This document shows, in pieces, positions 1 through 7,281 of a DNA stretch of 64,000 nucleotides. The stretch's first letter is position 1, and each line of letters opens with the position of its first letter. The stretch is from the NCBI RefSeq assembly GCF_047470865.1, contig NZ_JAZDRH010000001.1, positions 124,001-188,000 of the forward strand, read 5' to 3'. The notes under the pieces are model-generated. The model was not told where the DNA came from. It did no database searches and worked only from the letters and a program-made list of their open reading frames with translations. The DNA is from JAZDRH01 sp047470865 (GTDB lineage: Bacteria > Pseudomonadota > Gammaproteobacteria > Pseudomonadales > Pseudomonadaceae). The position numbers and the translations under genes were made by a program.

Positions 1-177
1 CTTGAGTATCTGGCTAAATGAATCAACCAAAGGTGGACCGATAAAGCTTTTTAGTACCTCTGATGGCTGAGGCGCAAGACCTAACTGTTGTAATGCAAAA
101 TTGATAGCATTATAAATACCGCTTGATGAGTCGGTTAGAGTGCCATCTAAATCAAAAAGTAAGTGTTTATATAACAT
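1..177 (-). CDS. HAD-superfamily hydrolase, 5' part only
   Basis: The first 59 codons of a minus-strand gene run off the left edge of the window. The start is the ATG at 177-175. The N-terminus carries the haloacid dehalogenase motif I as FDLDGT (residues 8-13); its first Asp is the nucleophile in this family. The following helical segment resembles phosphoglycolate phosphatase or 5'-nucleotidase members of subfamily HAD-IA. Substrate cannot be told from the fragment. Confidence 0.8.
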   Translation of the reverse strand, partial: MLYKHLLFDLDGTLTDSSSGIYNAINFALQQLGLAPQPSEVLKSFIGPPLVDSFSQILK

Positions 178-242
178 GCTTAAACTACCGAAGAAGGCTA
201 TGAATTTGTAGAATAGCCTAACATGTTGGCCTATTAGCAGTA

Positions 243-1013
243 ATGTTTAAGGATATGAGTGTGCAGTTACCAGATGAGTTACACCACTTATTACAAGCGC
301 CTATTTTCTTTGAGGGCTTGGAAATGCCACAGCACTATGCTGATCCAAAACATGTTGATTGGTTTCAAATAGGGTATCGCGTGCATGGCATTACTCATGA
401 AGATTTAACTTCTACAGAGTCTGGTGCTTTTCAACCAACATGGTATGTGTTTGCGCAAAATGAAATGGCAGATCCATTTTTTATTGATATAGCTGAACAA
501 GAACAGGGTTTTCCTGTTTATTTTGCACGTCACGGACAGGGCTTTTGGCAAGCAGAACCTATTGCTGAAAGTTTTACTGCGTTTACTAATTATTTAAACC
601 AAATTAAACAACGTGAGCAATGTATTCCAGAGCTTTTAGCCTTTGTACAAAACATTGCATCTGATAGCGAGTTCTGGTGCTCTGTTGAGTATTACTATGA
701 GGAGTTATTAGCCTCAGTTGAAGAGGATGATGCTTTTTTACCTGTAAATGATCAGGTTAACCCAGCAGATTGGGAAGTCGTCCAGGTAAGATTGCTCGCC
801 TTAGGTGCACGCAAACTGGAGGTCGTAAAATTTATTAAAGACTACTTGCAGCTCTCTTTGGTGCAAGCACTGGCGGTCACCAAGGAGTTACCCTTAACAG
901 TTAAGCAAGGGGCACGCCGTTTTATGCAGGTGTTAGCAGATGACTTACAAGCATTAGGTGCTGAAGTGGATTTGCTGGCGATCACTAATGAGGGCTTGCT
1001 AGAAGCCCCATAG
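243..1013 (+). CDS. SMI1/KNR4 (SUKH)-like protein with an L7/L12-like C-terminal segment
   Basis: This 256-residue soluble protein has no signal peptide or membrane segment. Residues about 10-130 look like an SMI1/KNR4 (SUKH) fold: an acidic, aromatic-rich stretch with WFQIGYRV and a later PVYFARHG strand. Residues about 178-250 (VRLLALGARKLEVVKFIKDY and onward) resemble the C-terminal domain of ribosomal protein L7/L12. SUKH proteins often act as immunity proteins for polymorphic toxins, but no toxin gene lies beside this one, so its role is open. The start is uncertain: ATG 243 has almost no ribosome-binding site, while ATG 255 has an AAGGA placed very close. It converges on the ygiC-like gene with a 5-base gap. 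Confidence 0.72.
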   Translation: MFKDMSVQLPDELHHLLQAPIFFEGLEMPQHYADPKHVDWFQIGYRVHGITHEDLTSTESGAFQPTWYVFAQNEMADPFFIDIAEQEQGFPVYFARHGQGFWQAEPIAESFTAFTNYLNQIKQREQCIPELLAFVQNIASDSEFWCSVEYYYEELLASVEEDDAFLPVNDQVNPADWEVVQVRLLALGARKLEVVKFIKDYLQLSLVQALAVTKELPLTVKQGARRFMQVLADDLQALGAEVDLLAITNEGLLEAP

Positions 1014-1018
1014 CATCT

Positions 1019-2182
1019 TTAATCAAGAATAGCGTGCGGATAAAAACGTGATAAATCTTGAGTGATTCGAGAGCGGTCTTCACGCATACCAATGCCACAG
1101 GCGTGATCATTTACAATCCAACTGCCAATGAGCGTATAGCTATCATAGAATTTAGGTAGGGCGTAATATTCTTGGATAATAAAGCCTTCGTCGCCATAAA
1201 TGCCTTCGGTTTTCTCTACAACGCGGCCGTTTTGGACAATTTCAATATTCGCCCCTTCACGGCTAAAGATAGGTTTTTTAACGAAGTTACCTATACTCGA
1301 AGCTTTCCTGTCATTGGCAAAATAGGCTGGCAAAAGATTAGGGTGATTAGGAAATAACTCCCATAGTGCAGCTAATAAAGCCTTATTCGATAGAATACTT
1401 TTCCAAGCTGGTTCCAGCCATCCGGTAGTTTGTGTGGAAAGCGCTGAGGCGAAACTTTCACGAAACATAAACTCCCACGGATAAAGCTTAAACATATGCT
1501 CAATCGACTGATCAAGCAGGTCAGTGAAGTAGTCTTGTTGGTTTAACCCAATTTCATCAATATACAAAAATGGTGTTGAAAGCCCAGCTTCTTCGGCGCA
1601 ATCTTGTAAATATTGAACAGTAGCGCGATCTTCATCTGTGTCGCGACAGCACGTCATATAAATCTGTTGTAAATGGTAGTTTTGCCGTAACTCAGTAAAA
1701 CGGGCTATCAGCTGATCCTGAATACTATTAAATTGATCAGCATGGCGTGGAAGTTTGCCAGCTTCAATCTGTTCTTCTAGCCAGAGCCACTGAAAGAAAG
1801 CTGCTTCATATAGCGAAGTAGGCGTATCCGCATTATTTTCAAGTAACTTGGGGTGGCCGTAGCCAGAATACGCAAAATCAAGCCGCGAATAGAGTGAAGG
1901 TTCATGGGTTAGCCAAGAGTCACGTACAAAATCCCAGCATTGCTCTGGAATTTGAAATTTGCTTAGCCATTGTTCGCTATTGGCCACCATGTCAGCCACT
2001 TGTAAACACATTTGGTGCAGTTCATTGGTGGCATCTTCAATGGTTTCAACTTGCGCTAGTGTAAAAGAGTAATAGGCATCTTCACACCAGTACGGCTCGC
2101 CATACATAGTATGAAAATGAAAGCCATAGTCATGGGCTTGTTTTTTCCAGTACGGACGCTCAGCGATTGATTTACGTTGCAT
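1019..2182 (-). CDS. ygiC: glutathionylspermidine synthase family protein (YgiC-like)
   Basis: The 387-residue product matches the ATP-grasp ligase family of YgiC/YjfC, related to the synthetase domain of glutathionylspermidine synthase. Recognisable pieces are the N-terminal RPYWKKQAHDYGFHFHT, the central LLENNADTPTSLYEA (an ATP-grasp substrate and metal region) and the C-terminal GIYGDEGFIIQEYYALP. The length equals that of E. coli YgiC. It follows the ygiB-like lipoprotein gene by 7 bases, the same pairing as E. coli ygiB-ygiC, so the two are probably one transcript. The substrate of YgiC proteins is not well established; an acid-amine ligation is inferred from the family. Confidence 0.88.
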   Translation of the reverse strand: MQRKSIAERPYWKKQAHDYGFHFHTMYGEPYWCEDAYYSFTLAQVETIEDATNELHQMCLQVADMVANSEQWLSKFQIPEQCWDFVRDSWLTHEPSLYSRLDFAYSGYGHPKLLENNADTPTSLYEAAFFQWLWLEEQIEAGKLPRHADQFNSIQDQLIARFTELRQNYHLQQIYMTCCRDTDEDRATVQYLQDCAEEAGLSTPFLYIDEIGLNQQDYFTDLLDQSIEHMFKLYPWEFMFRESFASALSTQTTGWLEPAWKSILSNKALLAALWELFPNHPNLLPAYFANDRKASSIGNFVKKPIFSREGANIEIVQNGRVVEKTEGIYGDEGFIIQEYYALPKFYDSYTLIGSWIVNDHACGIGMREDRSRITQDLSRFYPHAILD

Positions 2183-2189
2183 GGTCTAG

Positions 2190-2972
2190 TTAGCCACCAT
2201 AACTGCGAGCAGGACGGCTAGCTGAACTGTTTGATGAGCGCATTGATGAGCGCAGTTGATTATTACGCGATTCAGCCGCAGCAACGGTCGAACCAAAGCC
2301 CCCACGGCGGCTAATGCCTTGCGCAGCAGGTTTGGGTTGCAAAGCGCTGGCAGGGGCTGAGGTAAAGCGCCCTGTTTGGTTATTGCCATAGTTATTACCT
2401 GCTGTATCAACCATTCGGTTATAGGCAGGGCTAGCGGGCTGTTTAGACGAAAACAAGGGCTGGGCGTTGGCTGAATTAAATTGCCCTGAGGAACGACCTA
2501 GCATGTAACCAGCTAACGCAGGAATAATGAAGCTATTGTGTCCGCCTGACGCATGTGTCGCTGTTGTTCTACTGGTATCCGAATTATCCGCGCCAGTTAA
2601 AGTACTGGCAGATGTATGAGAAGCGTTTGTGTTAGCTGTATTTTCAGTAATGCAAACCTCTGCGCCAAAGTCAGCTGCACAATCCTCATAAGAGGCATAG
2701 CGAGGTGCGGTACGCTTTGCTTCATTGAGCGCATTTTGATAGGCCTGCTGGCAGGCTTGAGCTTCACTAGGGTACTGAGCAATGCATTCATCAGCATTTT
2801 TGAAAATACCAACAACTATTGGCTGGTTGCTAGTTCCAGATGCCGTTTGATTGTTATTGTTATCACATCCTGTGAGTAACAAGCTACTGACGGCTAAAGC
2901 GATAGGTGCCAAAGGGAAGGCATATATACTTTTACGAAAGTTTTGTAACACAACATGCTTTGAGCGTTTCAT
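2190..2972 (-). CDS. ygiB: DUF1190 lipoprotein (YgiB-like)
   Basis: The 260-residue product has an N-terminal hydrophobic segment ending in a lipobox (LLLTGC, Cys36), so it is probably a lipoprotein. Residues about 52-110 hold the DUF1190 core: VGIFKNADECIAQYPSE, QACQQAYQNAL and YASYEDCAADFGAEVC, with regularly spaced cysteines. The C-terminal half is low-complexity, rich in Ser, Ala, Gly and Asn, and ends in RPARSYGG. It sits directly upstream of the ygiC-like ligase. A Fur-box-like sequence lies about 100 bases upstream. Function in the envelope is unknown. Confidence 0.85.
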   Translation of the reverse strand: MKRSKHVVLQNFRKSIYAFPLAPIALAVSSLLLTGCDNNNNQTASGTSNQPIVVGIFKNADECIAQYPSEAQACQQAYQNALNEAKRTAPRYASYEDCAADFGAEVCITENTANTNASHTSASTLTGADNSDTSRTTATHASGGHNSFIIPALAGYMLGRSSGQFNSANAQPLFSSKQPASPAYNRMVDTAGNNYGNNQTGRFTSAPASALQPKPAAQGISRRGGFGSTVAAAESRNNQLRSSMRSSNSSASRPARSYGG

Positions 2973-3442
2973 AGGTAATATCTTGACTGTGGCTATCCTT
3001 AGTGTCGGTTAGTATAGCTTTTTTTCGGGTAATACATAGTGTAGTGAATCAAATATCTGACAAATAAATTTAATGATAATCATTTACATGTGGAGGCATA
3101 TGTTGTTTAATTTGGGCTGATAGGATCTTAGCAAATGCTCTTTGGTTGGAAGCATTTTTGGTTGGAAAAACGACCATTATTCTTGCTAGTCTGCCAGTGG
3201 ATGGCACTTTTAAAGCTTGAATATTATGTGCATTTTAACTAACACTGGGTTTTGAGAGAATGCGGCTAACCATTGCTCCTTGCTCAATATCTATGGTTAG
3301 TTTTACTGCAGATTTATTAAAATAAAGATGGATTTTTCATTCTGCTTTAATATTAATAAATTTATTTTTATTTATTTAAAAAGAGATGCAGCAAGCCAAA
3401 AAGGGGGAAAGGGGGGGTGTTGCTCTAGGCATCGTCTGTAAG
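2973..3442. other. AT-rich intergenic region between ygiB and mvaT
   Basis: No supported gene was found here. The stretch holds the promoter side of ygiB, the Fur-box-like site, and a long A/T-rich run (about 3340-3385). That run is followed by two isolated G runs (G5 at 3403-3407 and G7 at 3411-3417), which stand out against the local composition. Confidence 0.5.
3069..3087. promoter_or_regulatory. Fur-box-like palindrome upstream of ygiB
   Basis: The 11-base core ATGATAATCAT matches the centre of the classical 19-base Fur consensus exactly, and 15 of 19 positions agree by eye. It lies 97-115 bases upstream of the ygiB-like start, in the divergent intergenic region. On the plus strand it is followed by TGGAGG and an ATG that opens only a 6-codon frame (3100-3120). 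That may be chance or the stump of a lost iron-regulated gene. Confidence 0.5.
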
Positions 3443-3485
3443 CTAGGCAGATTGCTTAAAATAGCAACACAAGCAAACTGCCTAG
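3443..3485 (-). terminator. long hairpin just downstream of mvaT
   Basis: The arms CTAGGCAG and CTGCCTAG pair perfectly, and inside them TTGCTT pairs with AAGCAA after one A-A mismatch. This makes a stem of about 14 pairs around a 13-base loop. It lies 8 bases past the mvaT stop. There is no U-run after the stem in the minus direction, so it may be an RNA 3'-end stabiliser rather than a classical intrinsic terminator. Confidence 0.5.
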
Positions 3486-3493
3486 TTATATTT

Positions 3494-3847
3494 CTATTTA
3501 GTGGACACAACCCAAGTAGAAATATCTTCTTTTGGATATTTTGCACGCCATTCATTTAGTTTTTTATGATTGCCGCCAGCCGTAGTGACGGTTTCTTTGG
3601 TGTGTGGGTTTTTATAGGTTTTTACGGCTCTTGGCTTGCGTATTTTGCTGGTTCTTTTCGTGGTTTCAGGGAAAAGGTAGGCTTGTAGATCAGCTTGAGT
3701 TTTTCCATGGTCTTTTAACAATTTATCTAAAGCTTCAACAAAGGCTTTTTCTTTAGCAAATTTTGGATCTGACTCCAATCTTGCGATCTGTGCTTTTAAT
3801 TCTTCTAGCGCTTTTTTGCTTTCAGCGTATGAGCTAAGTAGTTTCAT
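3494..3847 (-). CDS. mvaT: MvaT/MvaU-family H-NS-like xenogeneic silencer
   Basis: The 117-residue product has the two-part layout of Pseudomonas MvaT. The N-terminal coiled coil (residues about 1-60, with EELKAQIARLESD) mediates oligomerisation. The C-terminal AT-pincer DNA-binding domain carries KTYKNPHTKE, TAGGNHKKLNEWRAKYP and an ending WVVSTK. MvaT proteins coat AT-rich, often foreign DNA and silence it. The gene lies next to the AT-rich, decayed accessory stretch. It is monocistronic, with a hairpin downstream, and has an AAGGAAT-type Shine-Dalgarno before its ATG. The family is essentially restricted to Pseudomonadaceae, which supports the taxonomic call. It could equally be the MvaU paralogue. 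Confidence 0.93.
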   Translation of the reverse strand: MKLLSSYAESKKALEELKAQIARLESDPKFAKEKAFVEALDKLLKDHGKTQADLQAYLFPETTKRTSKIRKPRAVKTYKNPHTKETVTTAGGNHKKLNEWRAKYPKEDISTWVVSTK

Positions 3848-3963
3848 TTAATTATTCCTTTTAATTGAAAGTTGTAAGAAATTTAGGCTGTGAACCTAGC
3901 TTAGTATAGAATCCTTTGGGAAGAAATTAAAATATAATTTAGTTATTTTTTAATATCTTTGAT

Positions 3964-4608
3964 TTAGTTTGTATTTATTGTTTTGCTCAATCCAAATAGC
4001 CGACTATTAGTTGCGCATTTCTGCTGCTTAAGGTCATTATCGATTTCTTTTAATACTGTTGCTCCAGCCGCTAACCCTATATTAGAGAGAGTCTCGCACC
4101 TTGTTCTTATCGATGACTTAGGCCTTATTTAAAGGCATCACACCGCTATTTTCCATAAGTACACATATTGCTTATTGCCTGTAGAGTTTAAACCTAGAGT
4201 AGGCATCATAAGCATTGCATCATTATCTGTAGGTCCTAATTGAATACCATAATCTTATGTACTGAGCTTTAGCATTATTAGGCGGTCTTGTTTAGTCCAT
4301 AGGGTTTGTATGTCATCATTAACAGTGTAACCTAAATGCTTAAGTGCATTTAATATAGCTTGCTGACTAAAAGAGTTTTCTCCTCACGGGTAAGGCACAG
4401 TTTAGGTTCTCTCATCCTTTTCAATAGAGTTTAACCCCTGAATACTTGAATCAAGCGGCTTAGTTTATTTGCCTATGAATGTGCAGTTAAACGAGGTAAA
4501 AGTAAGTGTGCTTTTATAAGAACGGAGTGTTTTTTCAAATAATCTAATGTGTTGAGTATCTAATAACCCTAGTTCTAATAGCGGGTGTTTTATGTGGCTT
4601 AGCAGACA
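3964..4608 (-). pseudogene. decayed minus-strand gene of unknown function
   Basis: One minus-strand frame keeps protein-like sequence over about 210 codons but is broken by at least six in-frame stops. Readable pieces, in order, are LLELGLLDTQHIRLFEKTL, SFSQQAILNALKHLGYTV, IQTLWTKQDRLIMLKLS, DYGIQLGPTDNDAMLMMP and TLSNIGLAAGATVLKEID, with a final stop at 3964-3966. Keeping a single frame despite the stops indicates a recently inactivated gene. I do not recognise the family. The upstream end is only approximate. Confidence 0.5.
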
Positions 4609-4737
4609 TCAGCGTGGAAAAAGGTATATTCTGTTGGCGATAAGGGCGGTTCTTAGTAGTATGAAAGAACACTAAGGTTTGCGTAAAAAGCTGTTTTTAG
4701 TTTAGGTTAAACTATCGTGTGCGTTATTAAGCACGAG

Positions 4738-5019
4738 CTATAGTTGATAATTAACACTATTGGGGCTTAGAGTACTGATTAATTCTTGTGGGCACCTGTT
4801 CCAGTTGTACAGAGCTAAGCTATTACTTTGGTTAGAAACCTTTAACATAGCAAGTAAAGCTGGATTATTCAGTGCAAGTAGCGTAAATCTCCAGCATAAG
4901 ATATCTGAACATCTCGCTTTGTTTAGCTTTTCTCGCAGAGTATGCTGCAAATTGAGTGGAGCAATCATTTGTGCAGGTATTTTGTTGATATATAAACTAT
5001 GTATATTACCTGAAAGCAC
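4738..5019 (-). pseudogene. uncharacterised ORF or gene remnant
   Basis: An open minus-strand frame, with a GTG at 5019 as its nominal start, encodes APLNLQHTLREKLNKARC, LCWRFTLLALNNPALLAML and NRCPQELISTLSPNSVNYQL. The same frame stays open upstream to a stop near 5108 (HAGVETCCIFATTSQFVLSG), with no good start codon or Shine-Dalgarno. The opposite strand is also open over the same bases, so one of the two is a shadow. I do not recognise it; a truncated remnant fits best. The rest of 4609-5230 shows no supported gene. Confidence 0.25.
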
Positions 5020-5230
5020 AAACTGGCTTGTAGTGGCAAAAATGCAACAAGTCTCGACTCCAGCGTGATTTTTCGAAAACAGAGATGCTGATATAGCGTG
5101 CTCAAGCTATCCAAGCATTTACTGTAGGCTGCTAAAAAACATCTGGCTTAGCATAATATAGCGCATTCTCAGACTGGATAATTTATAATTTAGCTCTTAT
5201 TGAGGAAGCATTACACATGGTGACGAAGAA

Positions 5231-5863
5231 ATGCTAAAAAAATGGAGCCTTTCTATATTAATAGCTCCCTTTATTCTTATATTTTCCTACTTATTGATGG
5301 TGCTGATAGGTGGATTGTTGTCTACTGAACAAAAACGTCAAATTAATGAGTCAAAGACTATCATTATTTATGTGGCAAGTAATGGTGTGCATCTGAATTT
5401 ATGGTTGCCCACTAAGAGCAGCCAAGTTGATTGGCAAGCACAATACCCAAATAGTTTTCCTTATAAAAATATGCAATGGACACAAATAGGTTGGGGAAGT
5501 GAAGCCTTTTATACGCAAGTGCCTACATGGGCTGATTTGACGCTAGGCATTACCTGGCAAGCGCTAACGGGCGATAATTCTGTTATACAGTTATCAGGGC
5601 AGTTTAATAGCCCAATACGTAATGAAAATAAACGAAAAATTTTACTCAGTCATACTCAGTACCAAGAATTAGTGAATGACATTCAAAAACAGTTTTCAAG
5701 TAAAACCCCATTATTTGATAACTTTTATGCAGCTAAAGGGTCATATAATGCTTATACTACGTGCAATGAGTGGGTTCGAAAACGTTTGAGCGCTATAGGT
5801 ATAAAAATGCCCTTGTGGTCACCATTTGATAAGGTGGTGCTATGGTATCTACCTAAAACTTAA
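5231..5863 (+). CDS. DUF2459 / TIGR02117 family protein
   Basis: The 210-residue product has one N-terminal membrane segment (about residues 7-31) followed by a periplasmic domain. That domain has the DUF2459 (TIGR02117) landmarks: YVASNGVHLNLWLP near the start, WTQIGWGSEAFYTQVPTW in the middle and TCNEWVRKRL near the end. The family has conserved His and Cys positions and is sometimes found near urease genes, but its function is unknown. An upstream 6-codon frame (5217-5237, MVTKKC) begins after GAGGAAG and overlaps this ATG, so translational coupling is possible. A small membrane protein follows after 3 bases. Confidence 0.8.
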   Translation: MLKKWSLSILIAPFILIFSYLLMVLIGGLLSTEQKRQINESKTIIIYVASNGVHLNLWLPTKSSQVDWQAQYPNSFPYKNMQWTQIGWGSEAFYTQVPTWADLTLGITWQALTGDNSVIQLSGQFNSPIRNENKRKILLSHTQYQELVNDIQKQFSSKTPLFDNFYAAKGSYNAYTTCNEWVRKRLSAIGIKMPLWSPFDKVVLWYLPKT

Positions 5864-5866
5864 AAA

Positions 5867-6211
5867 GTGCTTATTTTTATGGAAGAAATGATTTTAGCTG
5901 CCGCAGATTTTATATTAAACGACCCTAAAGGCCGCATAATTGGCATATTGATCGCAAGTATTAGCAGTATTTCAAGTTATGGGTTAGCTGTTGCAGAAAT
6001 TAACGCAATGCCATTAGCTTTGCGCCCTAATTATAAAACCAACATGGGCTACGGTATGCTTGCAATGCGCTATTTACTAGGGCGTCCTTTGCTTAATCAA
6101 AGAAATAGATTGTTATTAAAAGTTTTTCGAATGAGTACATTGATAGGGTTACTTATTATAGTAATTTTGTTCTTAAGCTTTCACTATAAAGGACTTACTT
6201 TTTTTAGATAG
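5867..6211 (+). CDS. small membrane protein of unknown function
   Basis: The 114-residue product (110 if ATG 5879 is the start; the nominal start is GTG 5867) has two hydrophobic segments at about residues 23-45 and 88-108. Between them is a polar loop containing ALRPNYKTNMGYGMLAMRYLLGRPL. It begins 3 bases after the DUF2459 stop, so the two are almost certainly co-transcribed and may work together at the membrane. I do not recognise the family. Confidence 0.6.
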   Translation: MLIFMEEMILAAADFILNDPKGRIIGILIASISSISSYGLAVAEINAMPLALRPNYKTNMGYGMLAMRYLLGRPLLNQRNRLLLKVFRMSTLIGLLIIVILFLSFHYKGLTFFR

Positions 6212-6245
6212 TTTTCTGTTTGTTGTGTTTTTTAATTATGATTGA

Positions 6246-7060
6246 TAGTGGACGGATTCAAGACCTGAGTGCAACAGGTTTAATGAGTTGATACTGCCCC
6301 ATTATTGCTCATCGGCTGTTTTTTTGCATAACTTCAGTCAATACCTCACCAGGACACCTGAAACCGAACCCTTTTCTGGAGTTTGCGTTGAGTGATAACG
6401 CAACTTCATCACATTTTCTTGACGATACACAGAGAAATCTGTGCCTTTGGGCAAGTACTGGTATCGTTACTACCGCACTGCCAAGGGCTGTGTGGGTTGT
6501 AAAAACAAATGGCTACCTCGTTTCTTGGGTGATTTTTGCACGATGAGCCATTTTCCGCCCTTGATCATAGGTCGTGCTTTTACGCACAGCCAACGGCATT
6601 TGATTCAGTGCAGCACTAAACCCTTCAACGGCAGAGGTTACGGTAAGCAGCATTCATTTTCATCAGCATTAGATAATTGCAGGTTTGTTCAACAAAGGTA
6701 CCTACAGAAGAAGCATTATTTTTACCTTTATGAGTAGCAAACAAATGGGCAAACTAGCGGCTAGTTGTTAAGGAGAATAGCCTTCTCGCAACATGGCAAT
6801 GACCACTTCAAAAAGCTCAGCATCATTGTGCTAGCTTAAGTTTAGGTCGACAGTTCAGTCGCTATGCTTGGCATTGGCTTCTGCGCCGAATCTAGTGGTA
6901 GCTCCTATCGCAAGCACTATTGCAGCGTACCTCACGACTGATGGTAGAAGGAAAAGGCTTGAGTTGGCGCAGCCTCAGCTCTTGTAATAGGCCTATGTTG
7001 ATCCTAATTCGTTGGCCAAGTTCATGCTACGTCATACCGTTCGCCTTACCTGATTGGTCA
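6246..7060 (-). pseudogene. degenerate IS30-family insertion sequence
   Basis: Read on the minus strand, shifting frames recover the hallmarks of an IS30 transposase. Near the N-terminus are ERYDVA and then PSTISREVRCN (the helix-turn-helix signature), followed by AELFEVVIAMLREGYSP and VTSAVEGFSAALNQMPLAVR. TTYDQG continues as KMAHRAKITQET, then NPHSPWQ.GSN of the DDE core, LPKGTD and DEVALSLNA, and the C-terminal RKGFGFRCPGEVL. Several frameshifts and stops separate these pieces, so the element is dead. A typical IS30 right end (GTTGCACT...TTGAATCC on the minus strand) lies at about 6246-6273. The opposite end near 7060-7130 is not clear. It lies immediately left of the CRISPR leader. Confidence 0.82.
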
Positions 7061-7129
7061 GGTGTTGCGGCCAGAATTGGCGCCCACCCGCTTCCAAATA
7101 TATTGAACCGCTAGAAGTTCAGACGGAAA

Positions 7130-7281
7130 CCTAAATAGCAGTACAAATGACCCAAAGTTTTTTCCTTTAAAAATAGTCACTATAAATCAATGACTTATGA
7201 TTTACATAAAAAACTTGGGTTAAATTACTAATTTGTGGGTTAACTTACTGTTCTAACTTGGTTTTTTGTTGTAAATTAACA
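7130..7281 (+). promoter_or_regulatory. CRISPR leader
   Basis: This AT-rich stretch directly precedes the first repeat on the side that is 5' for crRNA transcription. It contains a near-perfect inverted repeat (ACCCAAAGTTTTTT at 7150-7163 and AAAAAACTTGGGT at 7208-7220) flanking a perfect IHF-consensus match. It also has a short direct repeat, GGGTTAAATTACT and GGGTTAACTTACT, at 7217-7249. IHF bending of the leader is known to support type I-F spacer integration. Confidence 0.75.
7185..7197 (+). promoter_or_regulatory. IHF-binding-site candidate in the CRISPR leader
   Basis: AATCAATGACTTA fits the IHF consensus WATCAANNNNTTR at every defined position. It lies between the two arms of an inverted repeat, 85-97 bases upstream of the first CRISPR repeat. 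Confidence 0.6.

Noticed and set aside
4760..5068. Plus-strand 102-codon frame
   Set aside because: It overlaps an opposite-strand frame of similar length, lacks a good start site, and neither could be confirmed; the minus-strand reading looks slightly more protein-like.
6286..6310. ACTGCCCCATTATTG resembling the IS3-like end at 46673-46689
   Set aside because: It falls inside the 3' end of the IS30 remnant, where such sequence follows the transposase stop; resemblance is short and probably accidental.
6441..7114. Plus-strand open frames in the IS30 region
   Set aside because: They lie antisense to readable transposase fragments on the minus strand and resemble no protein.
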